This document shows positions 9,107 through 18,077 of a stretch of DNA of 64,000 nucleotides, piece after piece. Source of the stretch: Chitinophaga pinensis. Its GTDB lineage: Bacteria > Bacteroidota > Bacteroidia > NS11-12g > UBA955. The stretch spans positions 1 through 64,000 of the forward strand of contig CAMBXL010000004.1 of NCBI GenBank assembly GCA_945871905.1. The letters are read 5' to 3'. Position 1 is the stretch's first letter. Each line of letters begins with the position of its first letter. Made by a program: the position numbers and the translations under genes. The notes below the pieces were generated by a model that saw only the letters and a program-made list of their open reading frames with translations, was not told the origin of the DNA and did no database searches.

Positions 9107-10381
9107 ATGAAAAAGAAATTTCAAATCGTTATTATTGGTGCAGGGAACGCCGGTATTTCAGTAGCTGTACAGTTGCTAAGAAAAAACAGTGGTTTAGACA
9201 TTGCCTTAGTTGATCCTTCGGAATACCACTACTATCAACCTGCATATACCTTAGTTGCTGCGGGTGTATTTGACATCAATAAAACAAAGAAATTTCAAAA
9301 AGATTACATTCCTCAAAACACTACTTGGATAAAAGACTCTGTTACAGAATTTAAACATGACACCAACAGCATAGTATGCGGAAGTGGGAATGAAATCAGT
9401 TATGATATAATGATAGTTGCCCCAGGAATTCAATTGGATTGGTCGAAAATTAAAGGTTCAAAAGAAGCTATTTTTAACAACCCAAAAGTAACATCAAATT
9501 ATTTGTTTGAATTGCCTACTAAGACATGGCAAATGATTCAAGATTTCAAAGGAGGAGTTGCGGTGTTTACCAATCCTAATACGCCAATAAAATGTGGTGG
9601 AGCCCCTCATAAAATCATGTATTTGGCTGTCGATTATTGGAGAAAAAAAGGAATTTTAGACAAATGTCAAGTTCACTATATAAGTGGTGCAGGGGTTTTG
9701 TTTGGTATTAAAGAATATTTAGGAGCGTTAGAGCAAACAGTTGCAGAAGGAAACATACACACCCATTTTGGTTCCAATGTGGTAGAAATTAATTCAAGTA
9801 ACAATACCGTTGTGTATGAAACAAAAGCCAATAAAGAAGTTTTGGAAAATGAAGTTAAACAATTTGGTGGCGCCTGCTATGGAATAACAGAACAAGCCGA
9901 CGAACAATTAAAAAAAGTAGAAATAGCTTTTGATTTTTGCCATGTAGTTCCTCCACAATCGGCTCCGGATTTTGTTAAAAACAGTCCTTTAGCAGACCCC
10001 AACAATCCCCATGGTTATGTTGAAGTGGACATGTACACGTTGCAACACAGTAGGTTTAAAAATGTATTTTCTTTAGGCGATGTTATTAATGCCCCATGTA
10101 GTAAAACGGGTGCGGCAATTCGTAAACAAGCTCCTGTGGTGGTTGATAATATTTTAAGTTATCTGAAAAACGAAGCAATAGTGGCGAAATATTCTGGATA
10201 CAGTGCTTGTCCAATCCCAACAAAATATGGTAGATTATTATTAGCCGAATTTGATTATACCAACAAACCTGCAATGTCATTTCCAATCAACCAAACTAAA
10301 CCTTGGTGGGTAATGTGGATTTTGAAATTAAAGATATTGCCTTGGCTTTATTGGAATAAAATTTTAAAAGGAACCGCTTAG
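9107..10381 (+). CDS. sqr: Sulfide:quinone oxidoreductase (FAD flavoprotein)
   Basis: A 424-residue two-dinucleotide-binding flavoprotein. It has an N-terminal FAD motif (VIIGAGNAGIS), PIKCGGAPHK with Cys163, a C-terminal FAD segment FSLGDVINAPCSKTGAA with Cys331, and a hydrophobic, Trp-rich tail suited to membrane and quinone contact. The two cysteines sit where SQR keeps its redox pair. The enzyme oxidises H2S to a persulfide or polysulfide and passes electrons to quinone. Co-transcribed with the TauE/SafE gene. The related NADH dehydrogenase family lacks the CGGAP and APCSKT cysteines. Confidence 0.9.
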   Translation: MKKKFQIVIIGAGNAGISVAVQLLRKNSGLDIALVDPSEYHYYQPAYTLVAAGVFDINKTKKFQKDYIPQNTTWIKDSVTEFKHDTNSIVCGSGNEISYDIMIVAPGIQLDWSKIKGSKEAIFNNPKVTSNYLFELPTKTWQMIQDFKGGVAVFTNPNTPIKCGGAPHKIMYLAVDYWRKKGILDKCQVHYISGAGVLFGIKEYLGALEQTVAEGNIHTHFGSNVVEINSSNNTVVYETKANKEVLENEVKQFGGACYGITEQADEQLKKVEIAFDFCHVVPPQSAPDFVKNSPLADPNNPHGYVEVDMYTLQHSRFKNVFSLGDVINAPCSKTGAAIRKQAPVVVDNILSYLKNEAIVAKYSGYSACPIPTKYGRLLLAEFDYTNKPAMSFPINQTKPWWVMWILKLKILPWLYWNKILKGTA

Positions 10382-10382
10382 T

Positions 10383-10396
10383 GTAACAAAAGTGAC
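10383..10396 (+). promoter_or_regulatory. Operator 2: GTAACAAAAGTGAC upstream of the yeeE-tsdA-soxB operon
   Basis: It begins 2 nt after the sqr stop codon and 36 nt before the -7 element at 10419. It fits GTAAC-N4-GTTAC with one arm change. Confidence 0.65.
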
Positions 10397-10418
10397 TAAA
10401 CAAAAATGACGAACATCA

Positions 10419-10426
10419 TATTTTTG
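10419..10426 (+). promoter_or_regulatory. TATTTTTG -7 element for the yeeE-tsdA-soxB operon
   Basis: Exact TAnnTTTG match. The predicted start of transcription near 10430 leaves a leader of about 16 nt before the ATG at 10446. Confidence 0.6.
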
Positions 10427-10445
10427 CATTAATAAATTAGAAGAA

Positions 10446-11021
10446 ATGAATATTATAGAATTTATCACACAACCTTGGCCGTGGTACGTAGCGGGCCCAT
10501 TGATTGGATTAACAGTGCCTACCTTATTGATTTTAGGTAACAAAACCTTTGGAATTAGTTCCTCTATGCGACATATTTGTGCCGCTTGTATTCCTGCAAA
10601 AATTCCGTTTTTTCAATATGATTGGAAAAAAGAAATTTGGAATTTGGTGTTTGTACTTGGCATTTTCTTTGGTGCTGTTATTGCCACACAATTGTTTTCA
10701 AATCCAGAAGATATAATTGTTAGCGAAAAGTTAGTCAATGACATTAAACAATATGGTATTACAGATTACAGTCAGTTAGTTCCTGTAGATCTATTAAATT
10801 GGGAGTCATTAATAACAGTAAGAGGCTTTATAATGATTGTAATTGGAGGATTTATGGTTGGTTTTGGAACCCGTTATGCAGGAGGTTGTACAAGTGGACA
10901 TGCAATTATGGGATTGTCTAGTTTGCAATGGCCTTCATTGGTTGCAACATGCTGCTTTATGTTAGGGGGTATAGTGATGGCCAATTTTATTTTACCTTTT
11001 ATTTTATCAATTCAATTTTAA
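10446..11021 (+). CDS. YeeE/YedE-family sulfur transporter, first half
   Basis: A 191-residue membrane protein with about four to five hydrophobic segments and the hallmark RYAGGCTSGHAIMGLS, whose Cys in GGCTSGH is the thiosulfate-relaying residue of YeeE/TsuA transporters. Full-length YeeE proteins contain two such halves; here the second is encoded by the next gene, 12 nt downstream. Expected role: moving thiosulfate or a related sulfur species across the inner membrane. First gene of the five-gene unit ending with the soxB-like gene. Confidence 0.87.
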   Translation: MNIIEFITQPWPWYVAGPLIGLTVPTLLILGNKTFGISSSMRHICAACIPAKIPFFQYDWKKEIWNLVFVLGIFFGAVIATQLFSNPEDIIVSEKLVNDIKQYGITDYSQLVPVDLLNWESLITVRGFIMIVIGGFMVGFGTRYAGGCTSGHAIMGLSSLQWPSLVATCCFMLGGIVMANFILPFILSIQF

Positions 11022-11033
11022 ACAAGAAAAATT

Positions 11034-11522
11034 ATGCAAGAAAAACAAGAATATCAAGTTAGATCAACAGATGCAGTTTGTGTCAATGAAAGTCAATTAA
11101 AAGACAAATGGTATAGCAATATCAAGTATCTTATAGTCGGTATCTCTTTTGGTTTCATCTTTGTAAAAGCTGAAATCGTAAGTTGGTTCAGAATACAAGA
11201 AATGTTTAGATTTCAATCTTTTCATATGTATGGCGTTATAGGAAGCGCTGTTATTGTTGGAATGATATCAGTTTGGATTATCAAAAAATTTAAAGTCAAG
11301 TCAATCCAAGGAGAAAAGATTGTTATTCAGAATAAAACATTTAACAAAGGACAAATTTATGGTGCTTTAATATTCGGTTTTGGTTGGGCATTGACAGGAG
11401 CTTGTCCGGGACCATTGTTTGCTCAAATCGGAACAGGCGCTACAGTTGTTTCAATAACTTTGTTGAGTGCTATTTTAGGAACATGGGTTTACGGATATTT
11501 CAGAGATAAACTACCACATTAA
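11034..11522 (+). CDS. YeeE/YedE-family sulfur transporter, second half (DUF6691)
   Basis: A 162-residue membrane protein with an N-terminal cytoplasmic stretch (to about residue 30) and about four transmembrane segments. Its FGWALTGACPGPLFAQIG motif carries the second conserved relay cysteine of the YeeE fold. It pairs with the preceding half to form a split transporter. The spacing to both neighbours (12 and 11 nt) supports a single mRNA. Confidence 0.85.
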   Translation: MQEKQEYQVRSTDAVCVNESQLKDKWYSNIKYLIVGISFGFIFVKAEIVSWFRIQEMFRFQSFHMYGVIGSAVIVGMISVWIIKKFKVKSIQGEKIVIQNKTFNKGQIYGALIFGFGWALTGACPGPLFAQIGTGATVVSITLLSAILGTWVYGYFRDKLPH

Positions 11523-11533
11523 TCAATAAATAT

Positions 11534-12619
11534 ATGGAAAACAATAAACAGACCTTGAACCAAAAAGAAAACGATTTACTGAAAATTATTCAAAGTTTAA
11601 TTTCGGTTATCTTATTGTTTGTCTTTTCAATTGTTGTTGTGTTGATTTTCTTTATCTATCAACCAGATTTTAGTTCATGGTTTGGAGAAAATGAGGATGA
11701 GCAAAAGAGTGAACAATCTGTCAATAGTATAACAGAATCAGCTCCACAAGTTCCGCTTGATGATTTTTGGAAGCCAGCTTTAATCTCTGATGATTTATCA
11801 CCCGAAATTAAAGCTCAAATAGAATATGGCAAAGAATTAATTGTTCATACTTCAAAATATTTGGGCCCTAAAGGGTCGGTTAAGCCAATTAGCAATGGAA
11901 TGAATTGTCAAAACTGTCATTTGGATGCAGGGACAAAACCTTGGGGAAATAATTATGGGGCTGTGTTTTCTACTTATCCCAAATACAGAGCTAGAAGTGG
12001 GAGTAAAGAAGATTTGACCAAACGTGTCAATGATTGTTTTGAAAGAAGTTTGAATGGCAAACCATTGAAAGAAGACAGTAAAGAAATGATTGCTATTAAA
12101 GCATACATTGAGTTTATTGGAAAGGAAGTGCCTAAAAGTGAAAAACCTAAAGGGTCTGGAATCTATGATTTAGCATTTATAGACCGCCCAATTGATCCTA
12201 TCAAAGGGAAGGTTCTGTATGAAGGTAAATGCCAATCTTGTCATCAAGTAAACGGTGAAGGGCAAATGAATGCTGATGGAACAGAATATTTGTTTCCACC
12301 TTTGTGGGGCAAAAACTCGTATAACCATGGCGCAGGGCTGTATAGAATGAGTAGAATGGCGGGTTATATTAGATACAACATGCCTCAAGGTGCAAGTTTT
12401 GCAAAACCTCAATTGACAGATGAAGAAGCTTGGGACATTGCTGCCTTTATTAATTCTCAAGAAAGACCAAGCAAAAGCCTGAAAAAGGATTGGCCTAAAA
12501 TAGAAGAAAAACCATTCGATCATCCTTTTGGTCCATTTGCTGATAATTTTACCGAAGCTGAACATAAATTTGGTCCTTATCAACCGATAGTGGATGCCAA
12601 AAAACAAAACAAAAAATAA
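11534..12619 (+). CDS. tsdA: Dihaem c-type cytochrome, thiosulfate dehydrogenase TsdA-like
   Basis: A 361-residue membrane-anchored (TM about residues 17-40) periplasmic cytochrome with two haem sites, CQNCH (Cys125-His129) and CQSCH (Cys233-His237). The sequence NCQNCHLDAGTKPWG and a lone Cys168 in NDCFERSLNGKPL match TsdA, in which a cysteine ligates the active haem. TsdA joins two thiosulfates to tetrathionate, or does the reverse. It sits between the split transporter and DsrE/SoxB-like genes. Reaction direction cannot be read from sequence. A generic electron-transfer cytochrome is less likely because of the distal Cys. Confidence 0.85.
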   Translation: MENNKQTLNQKENDLLKIIQSLISVILLFVFSIVVVLIFFIYQPDFSSWFGENEDEQKSEQSVNSITESAPQVPLDDFWKPALISDDLSPEIKAQIEYGKELIVHTSKYLGPKGSVKPISNGMNCQNCHLDAGTKPWGNNYGAVFSTYPKYRARSGSKEDLTKRVNDCFERSLNGKPLKEDSKEMIAIKAYIEFIGKEVPKSEKPKGSGIYDLAFIDRPIDPIKGKVLYEGKCQSCHQVNGEGQMNADGTEYLFPPLWGKNSYNHGAGLYRMSRMAGYIRYNMPQGASFAKPQLTDEEAWDIAAFINSQERPSKSLKKDWPKIEEKPFDHPFGPFADNFTEAEHKFGPYQPIVDAKKQNKK

Positions 12620-12623
12620 TCTC

Positions 12624-13046
12624 ATGAAAAAAACAATTCTAATCTCAAGCGTTTTAATTTCAGTTTTGTCTGTAATAGCATTTACAAGCAAAAAAGAAAA
12701 ACAACACCGCATCGTTTTTCAATTTACAAATGCAGACACTTTGCAACAAAAAGCCTTTACCAAACAGTTGCAAAATATAACAGACTATTGGCCTAATGTA
12801 AAAATTGAAGTGGTGGTTTATAACAAAGGATTGGAATATTTAATGACAGATTTTTCTAAACATATCAAAGAAATAGAGGCTTTAAAAGCAAAAGGAGTTA
12901 ACTTTGTTGTTTGTGAAAACACTATGAAACAGAGGAAAATAGAAAAAACAAAATTCATACAATCTGCAACCTATATTCCTGCAGGAATTATTGAAATAGT
13001 AGAAAAGCAAGAACAGGGTTGGAGTTATGTAAAAGGAGGGTATTAA
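12624..13046 (+). CDS. Exported DsrE-family sulfur-carrier-like protein
   Basis: A 140-residue protein starting at the ATG after tsdA; the frame also runs back into tsdA, but the signal-peptide-like start MKKTILIS is preferred. After the hydrophobic N-terminus comes a DsrE/F-like fold (KIEVVVYNKGLEYLM, GVNFVVCENTM) with one cysteine, Cys97, at the position that carries sulfur in DsrE/TusD relatives. It probably binds or relays sulfane sulfur in the periplasm. Spaced 4 nt after tsdA and 1 nt before the soxB-like gene. Confidence 0.8.
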   Translation: MKKTILISSVLISVLSVIAFTSKKEKQHRIVFQFTNADTLQQKAFTKQLQNITDYWPNVKIEVVVYNKGLEYLMTDFSKHIKEIEALKAKGVNFVVCENTMKQRKIEKTKFIQSATYIPAGIIEIVEKQEQGWSYVKGGY

Positions 13047-13047
13047 T

Positions 13048-14739
13048 ATGAAGAACAATAATAGAAGAAATTTTTTAAAGTCTTTAGGGACTATAGGATT
13101 AGGTGCTACAGTAATAGCGCCTATTTCTGCTTTTGCTGACAATACAAAAAACGAAAATGTAGATAAAACATACTCGAAAGATGAAGTAGTAAAAGTGAAT
13201 ATTTTACAAACTACTGACATCCATTGTCAAGTTCATCCACACGACGAGTTGTTTTGGGAAAACAATCAATCTGTTTTTAGAACAACAGGCGGATATCCTC
13301 AAATTACAACTTTACTTAATCAGTTAAGAAAAAAACACAAGCACACGTTTACCATAGATACTGGTGATATGTTTCAAGGGAGTGAACTCAGTATGAAAAC
13401 GACTGGAAAAGCGTTTGTTCCAATTTTGAATACCATGAATTACGACTTATATCTGCCAGGAAATTGGGAGGTGATTTATGGAAAAAGAAGCATGCAAACA
13501 CTTTTGGGTTCTTTAAATGCACCTAAAATTTGTGCCAACATGTACCATGATTTAGGTGAAGGAAAGAAAGGAGAATTAATTTTTCAACCTTACCATATTT
13601 GGAATGTAGCAGGTGTTAAAATTGGTTTTATTGGATATACCGACCCATTGGTGCCAATAAGACAAAATCCAAATTACAGCAAAGGGATTCTGTATACCAA
13701 ACCTGAGGAAAATTTGGCACATTACGTAGATGTATTGAAAAATCAAGAACAATGCGCAGCCATTATGATTATTGCACATTTAGGATTGTCACAACAAATT
13801 GCATTAGCAAATATGCCTGAATGTGAGGGTGTTTCTTATATTTTGGGTGGCGATACGCACGAAAGAGTAAGAGTGCCCATTCAATGTAAATATTCCAAAG
13901 TTGTAGAACCTGGAGCATTTGGTTCTTTTATCGGTAATTTGGAATTAAGTATAAAAAATGGCGTTTTAATTGGAGATAAATATGATTTAATAGAAGTGAA
14001 AAGTAATTCATTGAAACCTAACAAAGAGATGCTTTCTATTATTTCCGAAAACGAACATTTATACAAAGAACACATCAATGAAATTGTTGGATATAGTAAA
14101 TTGCCTTTGTATAGATATTTTGTTATTGAAAATCCTATTGATACCATGATAGTTCAAGCACTTAAATGGAAGTTTAGTGATATTGACGTGGTTTTGTCTA
14201 ATGGATTTAGATTTTGTCCACCGCGTTCAACGCCGGATAAAACAGGAAATATTCCCATAACGAATGGTTATTTATTTGACATGTTGCCAATAGATAGTAA
14301 TGTTAGGATTGGGAAAGTAACAGGCACACAACTGAATAAATGGCTCGAAAAAGAATTGAATAATGTGTTTGCTAAAGATGCCAATAAACGTTTTGGCGGA
14401 TGGGTTGTTAAGTTTGAAGGTATGAAAGTTGAGTTTAAAGCTTTTGCTGAAGAGGGTCAAAGAGTTCAAAAGGTTGAAATAAACGGAGAACCATTGAATT
14501 TAGAAAAAACATATAAAATTTTAGCTTGTGAGAGAGATGGAGATCCAGAGGATATGCTTTGTCGAATGAAAAATGTAAAGGAACCTAAAACATTGCCTAA
14601 TACTCTTCATCAAACCATGAAAGAATATTTGAAAGAATTTTCTCCTGTAGTTCCAACACCAAAACACAACGCAGTGGCATTGGATGCGCCTGAAACATTG
14701 TTAACTCAGGTATACGGAGTTGATTATACTTTCAGATAA
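13048..14739 (+). CDS. soxB: SoxB-like thiosulfohydrolase (metallophosphatase / 5'-nucleotidase fold), Tat-exported
   Basis: A 563-residue two-domain hydrolase. The twin-arginine motif NRRNFLK near residue 6 implies folded export. The metallophosphatase part has TTDIHCQ, DTGDMFQGSE, GNWEVIYG, IIAHLG and GGDTHERV; NWE instead of the NHE/NHD of 5'-nucleotidases is a SoxB hallmark. The C-terminal 5'-nucleotidase domain follows from about residue 350 (LSNGFRFCPPRSTP). SoxB cleaves sulfate from a sulfur chain held on SoxYZ. No soxYZ or soxXA lies in the window, so the carrier is unknown. Last gene of the operon. Confidence 0.83.
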   Translation: MKNNNRRNFLKSLGTIGLGATVIAPISAFADNTKNENVDKTYSKDEVVKVNILQTTDIHCQVHPHDELFWENNQSVFRTTGGYPQITTLLNQLRKKHKHTFTIDTGDMFQGSELSMKTTGKAFVPILNTMNYDLYLPGNWEVIYGKRSMQTLLGSLNAPKICANMYHDLGEGKKGELIFQPYHIWNVAGVKIGFIGYTDPLVPIRQNPNYSKGILYTKPEENLAHYVDVLKNQEQCAAIMIIAHLGLSQQIALANMPECEGVSYILGGDTHERVRVPIQCKYSKVVEPGAFGSFIGNLELSIKNGVLIGDKYDLIEVKSNSLKPNKEMLSIISENEHLYKEHINEIVGYSKLPLYRYFVIENPIDTMIVQALKWKFSDIDVVLSNGFRFCPPRSTPDKTGNIPITNGYLFDMLPIDSNVRIGKVTGTQLNKWLEKELNNVFAKDANKRFGGWVVKFEGMKVEFKAFAEEGQRVQKVEINGEPLNLEKTYKILACERDGDPEDMLCRMKNVKEPKTLPNTLHQTMKEYLKEFSPVVPTPKHNAVALDAPETLLTQVYGVDYTFR

Positions 14740-14777
14740 TCTATTTAGGTAAAAATTATTCAAAATATTTCATAAGG

Positions 14778-14791
14778 GTAACAAATGTTAC
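14778..14791 (+). promoter_or_regulatory. Operator 3: GTAACAAATGTTAC upstream of the porin gene
   Basis: The best of the four sites: perfect 6-bp arms GTAACA/TGTTAC around a 2-base centre. It lies 36 nt before the -7-like element at 14814. It overlaps an upstream ATG at 14785, which argues that translation starts at 14833. Confidence 0.7.
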
Positions 14792-14813
14792 AATTTCTCT
14801 GTCATATTCTAGA

Positions 14814-14821
14814 GAAATTTG
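14814..14821 (+). promoter_or_regulatory. GAAATTTG -7-like element for the porin gene
   Basis: It matches TAnnTTTG except for the first base. Its position is fixed by the same 36-nt spacing to the operator as at the other three promoters. Confidence 0.5.
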
Positions 14822-14832
14822 CACCTAACTTT

Positions 14833-16275
14833 ATGAATATTATTTCTTTTACAAAAGCTTGTTTTTTATTGGTAGTTTTTGTTGTATCGATTTCCCTAAA
14901 TGCACAACACCAAGAAATTAATGAAAATCCTCAGGTATGGAAAGGCAAGCAACATGATAGTTTAAATAAAAGTGAAGATAATTTTCTTCAGGCATTTAAA
15001 AAAGGGCATGCCAGCGGTCATTTTAGGTATTTTTTTATGAATACCCAAAATCAAGGAGACTTAACAGACTACTATGCCAATGCAATAGGTGGAGGATTAA
15101 AATTTGAAACAGCCAAATTTCATAATTTCCAGTTTGGAGTAAGTGGCTTTTATATTTTCAATATTGGTTCATCAGATTTTGGACATTTAGATCCTGCTAC
15201 TGGTTTAGCCAATAGATATGAAATAGGACTTTTTGACATTTCAGATATTCATAATAAATATCACATGGATAGATTAGAAGAACTGTACATAAAATACAAT
15301 TTCAAATCTTCTAGGGTGCAATTTGGTAAGCAAATGATAAATACGCCTTTTATCAATCTTCAAGATGGTAGAATGAGACCTACTGAAGTTGAGGCATTAT
15401 GGGCTGACATAAAAATAAATCCAAAATTAAGATTTGAAGGGGGGTATATATTTAATATTTCGCCAAGAAGTACATTGAAATTTTATTCAGTACCGCATTC
15501 AATTGGTGTGTATCCCTCAGGAATTAATATTGAAGGAAAACCATCAAACTACAAAGGGAATTTATCATCAAAAGGGATTTTTCATTTTGGATTAAATGCC
15601 AAAGTTGCGAAGAATTTAAATGTACAAATTTGGGATTTGGTGGCAGAAAATATATTTCATTCAGTTTATTTTGAAACCAATTATAAGCATAAATTGAGTC
15701 CAAGTCACGAATTAAACTTTGGATTCCAATCAGTGTATCAGCATGCTTTAAATAATGGAGGAAATGACAGTTTTCATAAAACCTATTATCCCACTTCCGA
15801 AAGAGGATTAACCTTTGGTGGCAGAATTGGGATTAAACACAAAAGATATTCAATAAGTGCCAACTATAACAGAATTACAGCACATGGCCGTTATTTGATG
15901 CCTCGTGAATGGGGTAGAGATCCTTTTTACACTTTTTTGCCTAGAGAGAGAAATGAAGGTTTGGGAGATGTAAATGCTTTGGTTTTGAAATCATCGTTTC
16001 AACCCTTGAACTCTAATTTCAAATACAGTTTAGGCGCAGGCTATTTCGACTTGCCTGATGTTAAAAATGTGCGACTCAATAAATATGGGATGCCATCATA
16101 CTATCAAATTAATGCAGACTTAAGATATCACTTTAAAGGGGAATTAGAAGGGTTTGATTTACAAGTGTTGTGGGTACATAAAATCAATGCCTATTCAGGA
16201 TTCTTAGAAAACCGTTTTATTATTAATAAAGTAAACATGAATAATTTGAATGTTATTCTAAACTTTCATTTTTAA
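14833..16275 (+). CDS. OprD-like outer-membrane porin
   Basis: A 481-codon frame from the ATG at 14833; an in-frame ATG at 14785 lies inside the operator and would spoil the signal peptide. Residues 1-25 form the signal peptide (core ACFLLVVFVVS, end NAQ). The rest is alternating aromatic/polar strands of a beta-barrel, with LEELYIKYNF and VQFGKQMINTPFINLQDGRM resembling OprD-type porins, and a terminal Phe as in many outer-membrane proteins. It shares operator type with the sulfur genes, so a plausible job is uptake of thiosulfate or another sulfur compound. Convergent with fhs, 4-nt gap. Confidence 0.75.
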   Translation: MNIISFTKACFLLVVFVVSISLNAQHQEINENPQVWKGKQHDSLNKSEDNFLQAFKKGHASGHFRYFFMNTQNQGDLTDYYANAIGGGLKFETAKFHNFQFGVSGFYIFNIGSSDFGHLDPATGLANRYEIGLFDISDIHNKYHMDRLEELYIKYNFKSSRVQFGKQMINTPFINLQDGRMRPTEVEALWADIKINPKLRFEGGYIFNISPRSTLKFYSVPHSIGVYPSGINIEGKPSNYKGNLSSKGIFHFGLNAKVAKNLNVQIWDLVAENIFHSVYFETNYKHKLSPSHELNFGFQSVYQHALNNGGNDSFHKTYYPTSERGLTFGGRIGIKHKRYSISANYNRITAHGRYLMPREWGRDPFYTFLPRERNEGLGDVNALVLKSSFQPLNSNFKYSLGAGYFDLPDVKNVRLNKYGMPSYYQINADLRYHFKGELEGFDLQVLWVHKINAYSGFLENRFIINKVNMNNLNVILNFHF

Positions 16276-16279
16276 TGAT

Positions 16280-17947
16280 TTAACTTAATCCACTTATCAA
16301 ACCTTCATCGTTGATAAACATATGCTCGGAGGCAGGAATATTAGGTAGTCCGGGCATTCGCATCATACTGCCTAATATTGGAATTACAAAGCCAGCCCCT
16401 GAGGCTATTTCAAACTCTCTGATGGTGATTGAAAATCCCTGAGGTCGTCCTACTAGTTTCTCATTGTCTGAAAAAGATTTTTGTGTTTTTGCCATACAAA
16501 TTGGCAAGTGGTTTAATCCCAATTTGTCTATTTGTTTCAAGTCACCCAAAGCCTTAGGGGTGTATTCAATAGTGCTAGCGCCGTAAATTTCCTCGGCAAT
16601 GGTTTTGATTTTTTCTTTAATAGTCAATTTCCAATCATACAAAGGTTTGTAATGGTTTTCGTCTTTTTCAATCTGATTAACAACAGCTTCTGCAAGTTCC
16701 ATAGTGCCATTTCCTCCCAATCCCCAACCTTTGCTTAAAACGGCATTTACTCCTAAGTCAGTACACATCAATTTTAATAAGTTGATTTCTTCTTCGGAAT
16801 CTGTGTTAAAATAGTTGATGGCAACAATAGGTTTTAAACCAAACTTAGTAGCATTTTCTATGTGTTTTTCTAGATTAGCAAATCCATTTTTCACTCTTTC
16901 TATGTTTGGTGTATTTAATTCATCTGTTTTTGCACCTCCGTGATGTCTAAGTGCTCTAATGGTAGCAACAATAACCATGGCCTTCGGTTTTAATTGACCA
17001 TAAACACATTTCAAATTTAAGAATTTTTCGGCACCCAAATCAGCGCCAAAACCAGCCTCTGTTACAACGTAATCTGCTAAAGACAAGCCCATTTTAGTCG
17101 CAATAATGGTGTTAGTGCCTTGGGCAATATTGGCAAAAGGGCCACCGTGAATAATAGCAGGGTTGCCTTCTAAAGTCTGAACTAAATTGGGTTTTATGGC
17201 ATCTTTTAATAAAATAGTAATTGCTTCTTGAACCTTTAATTGTGAGGCATAAACTGGTTCGTTTTGATAGGTAAAACCAATAAATATTTTACCAATTTTT
17301 TCTTTCAAATCTTTCAAAGAATTGGACATGCAAAGAATGGCCATAATTTCAGAAGCTGCTGTAATATTGAATCCACCTTGACGCATTACGCCATTTGATT
17401 TTGGTCCAACCCCTGTAATAATATCTCTCAAACTTCGGTCATTCATGTCCATCACTCGTTTCCAAACCACTGTTTTTGGGTCTATTTTTATTTGATGATT
17501 GGGGTTTTGAATGACATTATCAATGATGGCAGCAAGGAAATTATTGGCTTTTTCAATGGCACTAAAATCGCCTGTAAAGTGTAAGTTAATGTCTTCCATC
17601 GGAATAACCTGTGAATAGCCTCCACCTGCTGCACCGCCTTTAATGCCAAAAACAGGGCCAAGAGAAGGTTCTCTCAACACAGCAATTGAAGATTTGCCAA
17701 TTTTATTGAGACCTTCATTGAGTCCTATCGTTACGGTAGTTTTGCCTTCACCTGCGGGAGTGGGAGTTATAGCGGTTACCAAAATTAAATGGCTGTTTTT
17801 GATTTTATCTTGATTGAGCAATGATAAAGGGAGTTTGGCTTTGTATTTGCCATAAAACTCTAAATCATCTTCTTGAATATTTAATTTAGCAGCTATTTCT
17901 TTAATTGGTTTTATAGCGACAGATTGCGCAATTTCTATATCAGTCAT
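16280..17947 (-). CDS. fhs: Formate--tetrahydrofolate ligase
   Basis: A 555-residue enzyme of typical length. The ATP loop TPAGEGKTTVTIGL is followed by REPSLGPVFGIKGGAAGGGYSQV and the MEDINLHFTGD motif. It makes 10-formyl-THF from formate, ATP and THF, feeding one-carbon metabolism. It interrupts the sulfur island on the opposite strand. No sulfur operator is seen at its start, so it is probably regulated separately. Confidence 0.97.
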   Translation of the reverse strand: MTDIEIAQSVAIKPIKEIAAKLNIQEDDLEFYGKYKAKLPLSLLNQDKIKNSHLILVTAITPTPAGEGKTTVTIGLNEGLNKIGKSSIAVLREPSLGPVFGIKGGAAGGGYSQVIPMEDINLHFTGDFSAIEKANNFLAAIIDNVIQNPNHQIKIDPKTVVWKRVMDMNDRSLRDIITGVGPKSNGVMRQGGFNITAASEIMAILCMSNSLKDLKEKIGKIFIGFTYQNEPVYASQLKVQEAITILLKDAIKPNLVQTLEGNPAIIHGGPFANIAQGTNTIIATKMGLSLADYVVTEAGFGADLGAEKFLNLKCVYGQLKPKAMVIVATIRALRHHGGAKTDELNTPNIERVKNGFANLEKHIENATKFGLKPIVAINYFNTDSEEEINLLKLMCTDLGVNAVLSKGWGLGGNGTMELAEAVVNQIEKDENHYKPLYDWKLTIKEKIKTIAEEIYGASTIEYTPKALGDLKQIDKLGLNHLPICMAKTQKSFSDNEKLVGRPQGFSITIREFEIASGAGFVIPILGSMMRMPGLPNIPASEHMFINDEGLISGLS

Positions 17948-18064
17948 AATGGCAAATTTAATGGAATATTTAATTTATCATCAATTTGATTTTATGATTT
18001 CTGTGAATCAATTTTGTTGATAATGCTATTTTCTATAATGCCCAATTGGCAAAAAGTTTTTTTG

Positions 18065-18072
18065 TATATTTG
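18065..18072 (+). promoter_or_regulatory. TATATTTG -7 element for the Crp/Fnr-family gene
   Basis: Exact TAnnTTTG with a TTG 16 nt upstream (18046-18048). The ATG at 18078 follows after 5 nt. The position 36 nt upstream (18029) does not match the GTAAC operator, so self-activation by the same arrangement is not supported. Confidence 0.55.
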
Positions 18073-18077
18073 CATGT

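Noticed and set aside
12170-12712. 180-residue leftward open frame opposite the tsdA-like gene
   Set aside because: It is antisense to a well-supported gene with haem motifs and shows no protein-like domain; it is a shadow of low-GC coding sequence.
14785-14832. In-frame ATG giving the porin a 16-residue N-terminal extension
   Set aside because: It lies within the operator and upstream of the -7-like element, and the extension would precede the signal peptide.
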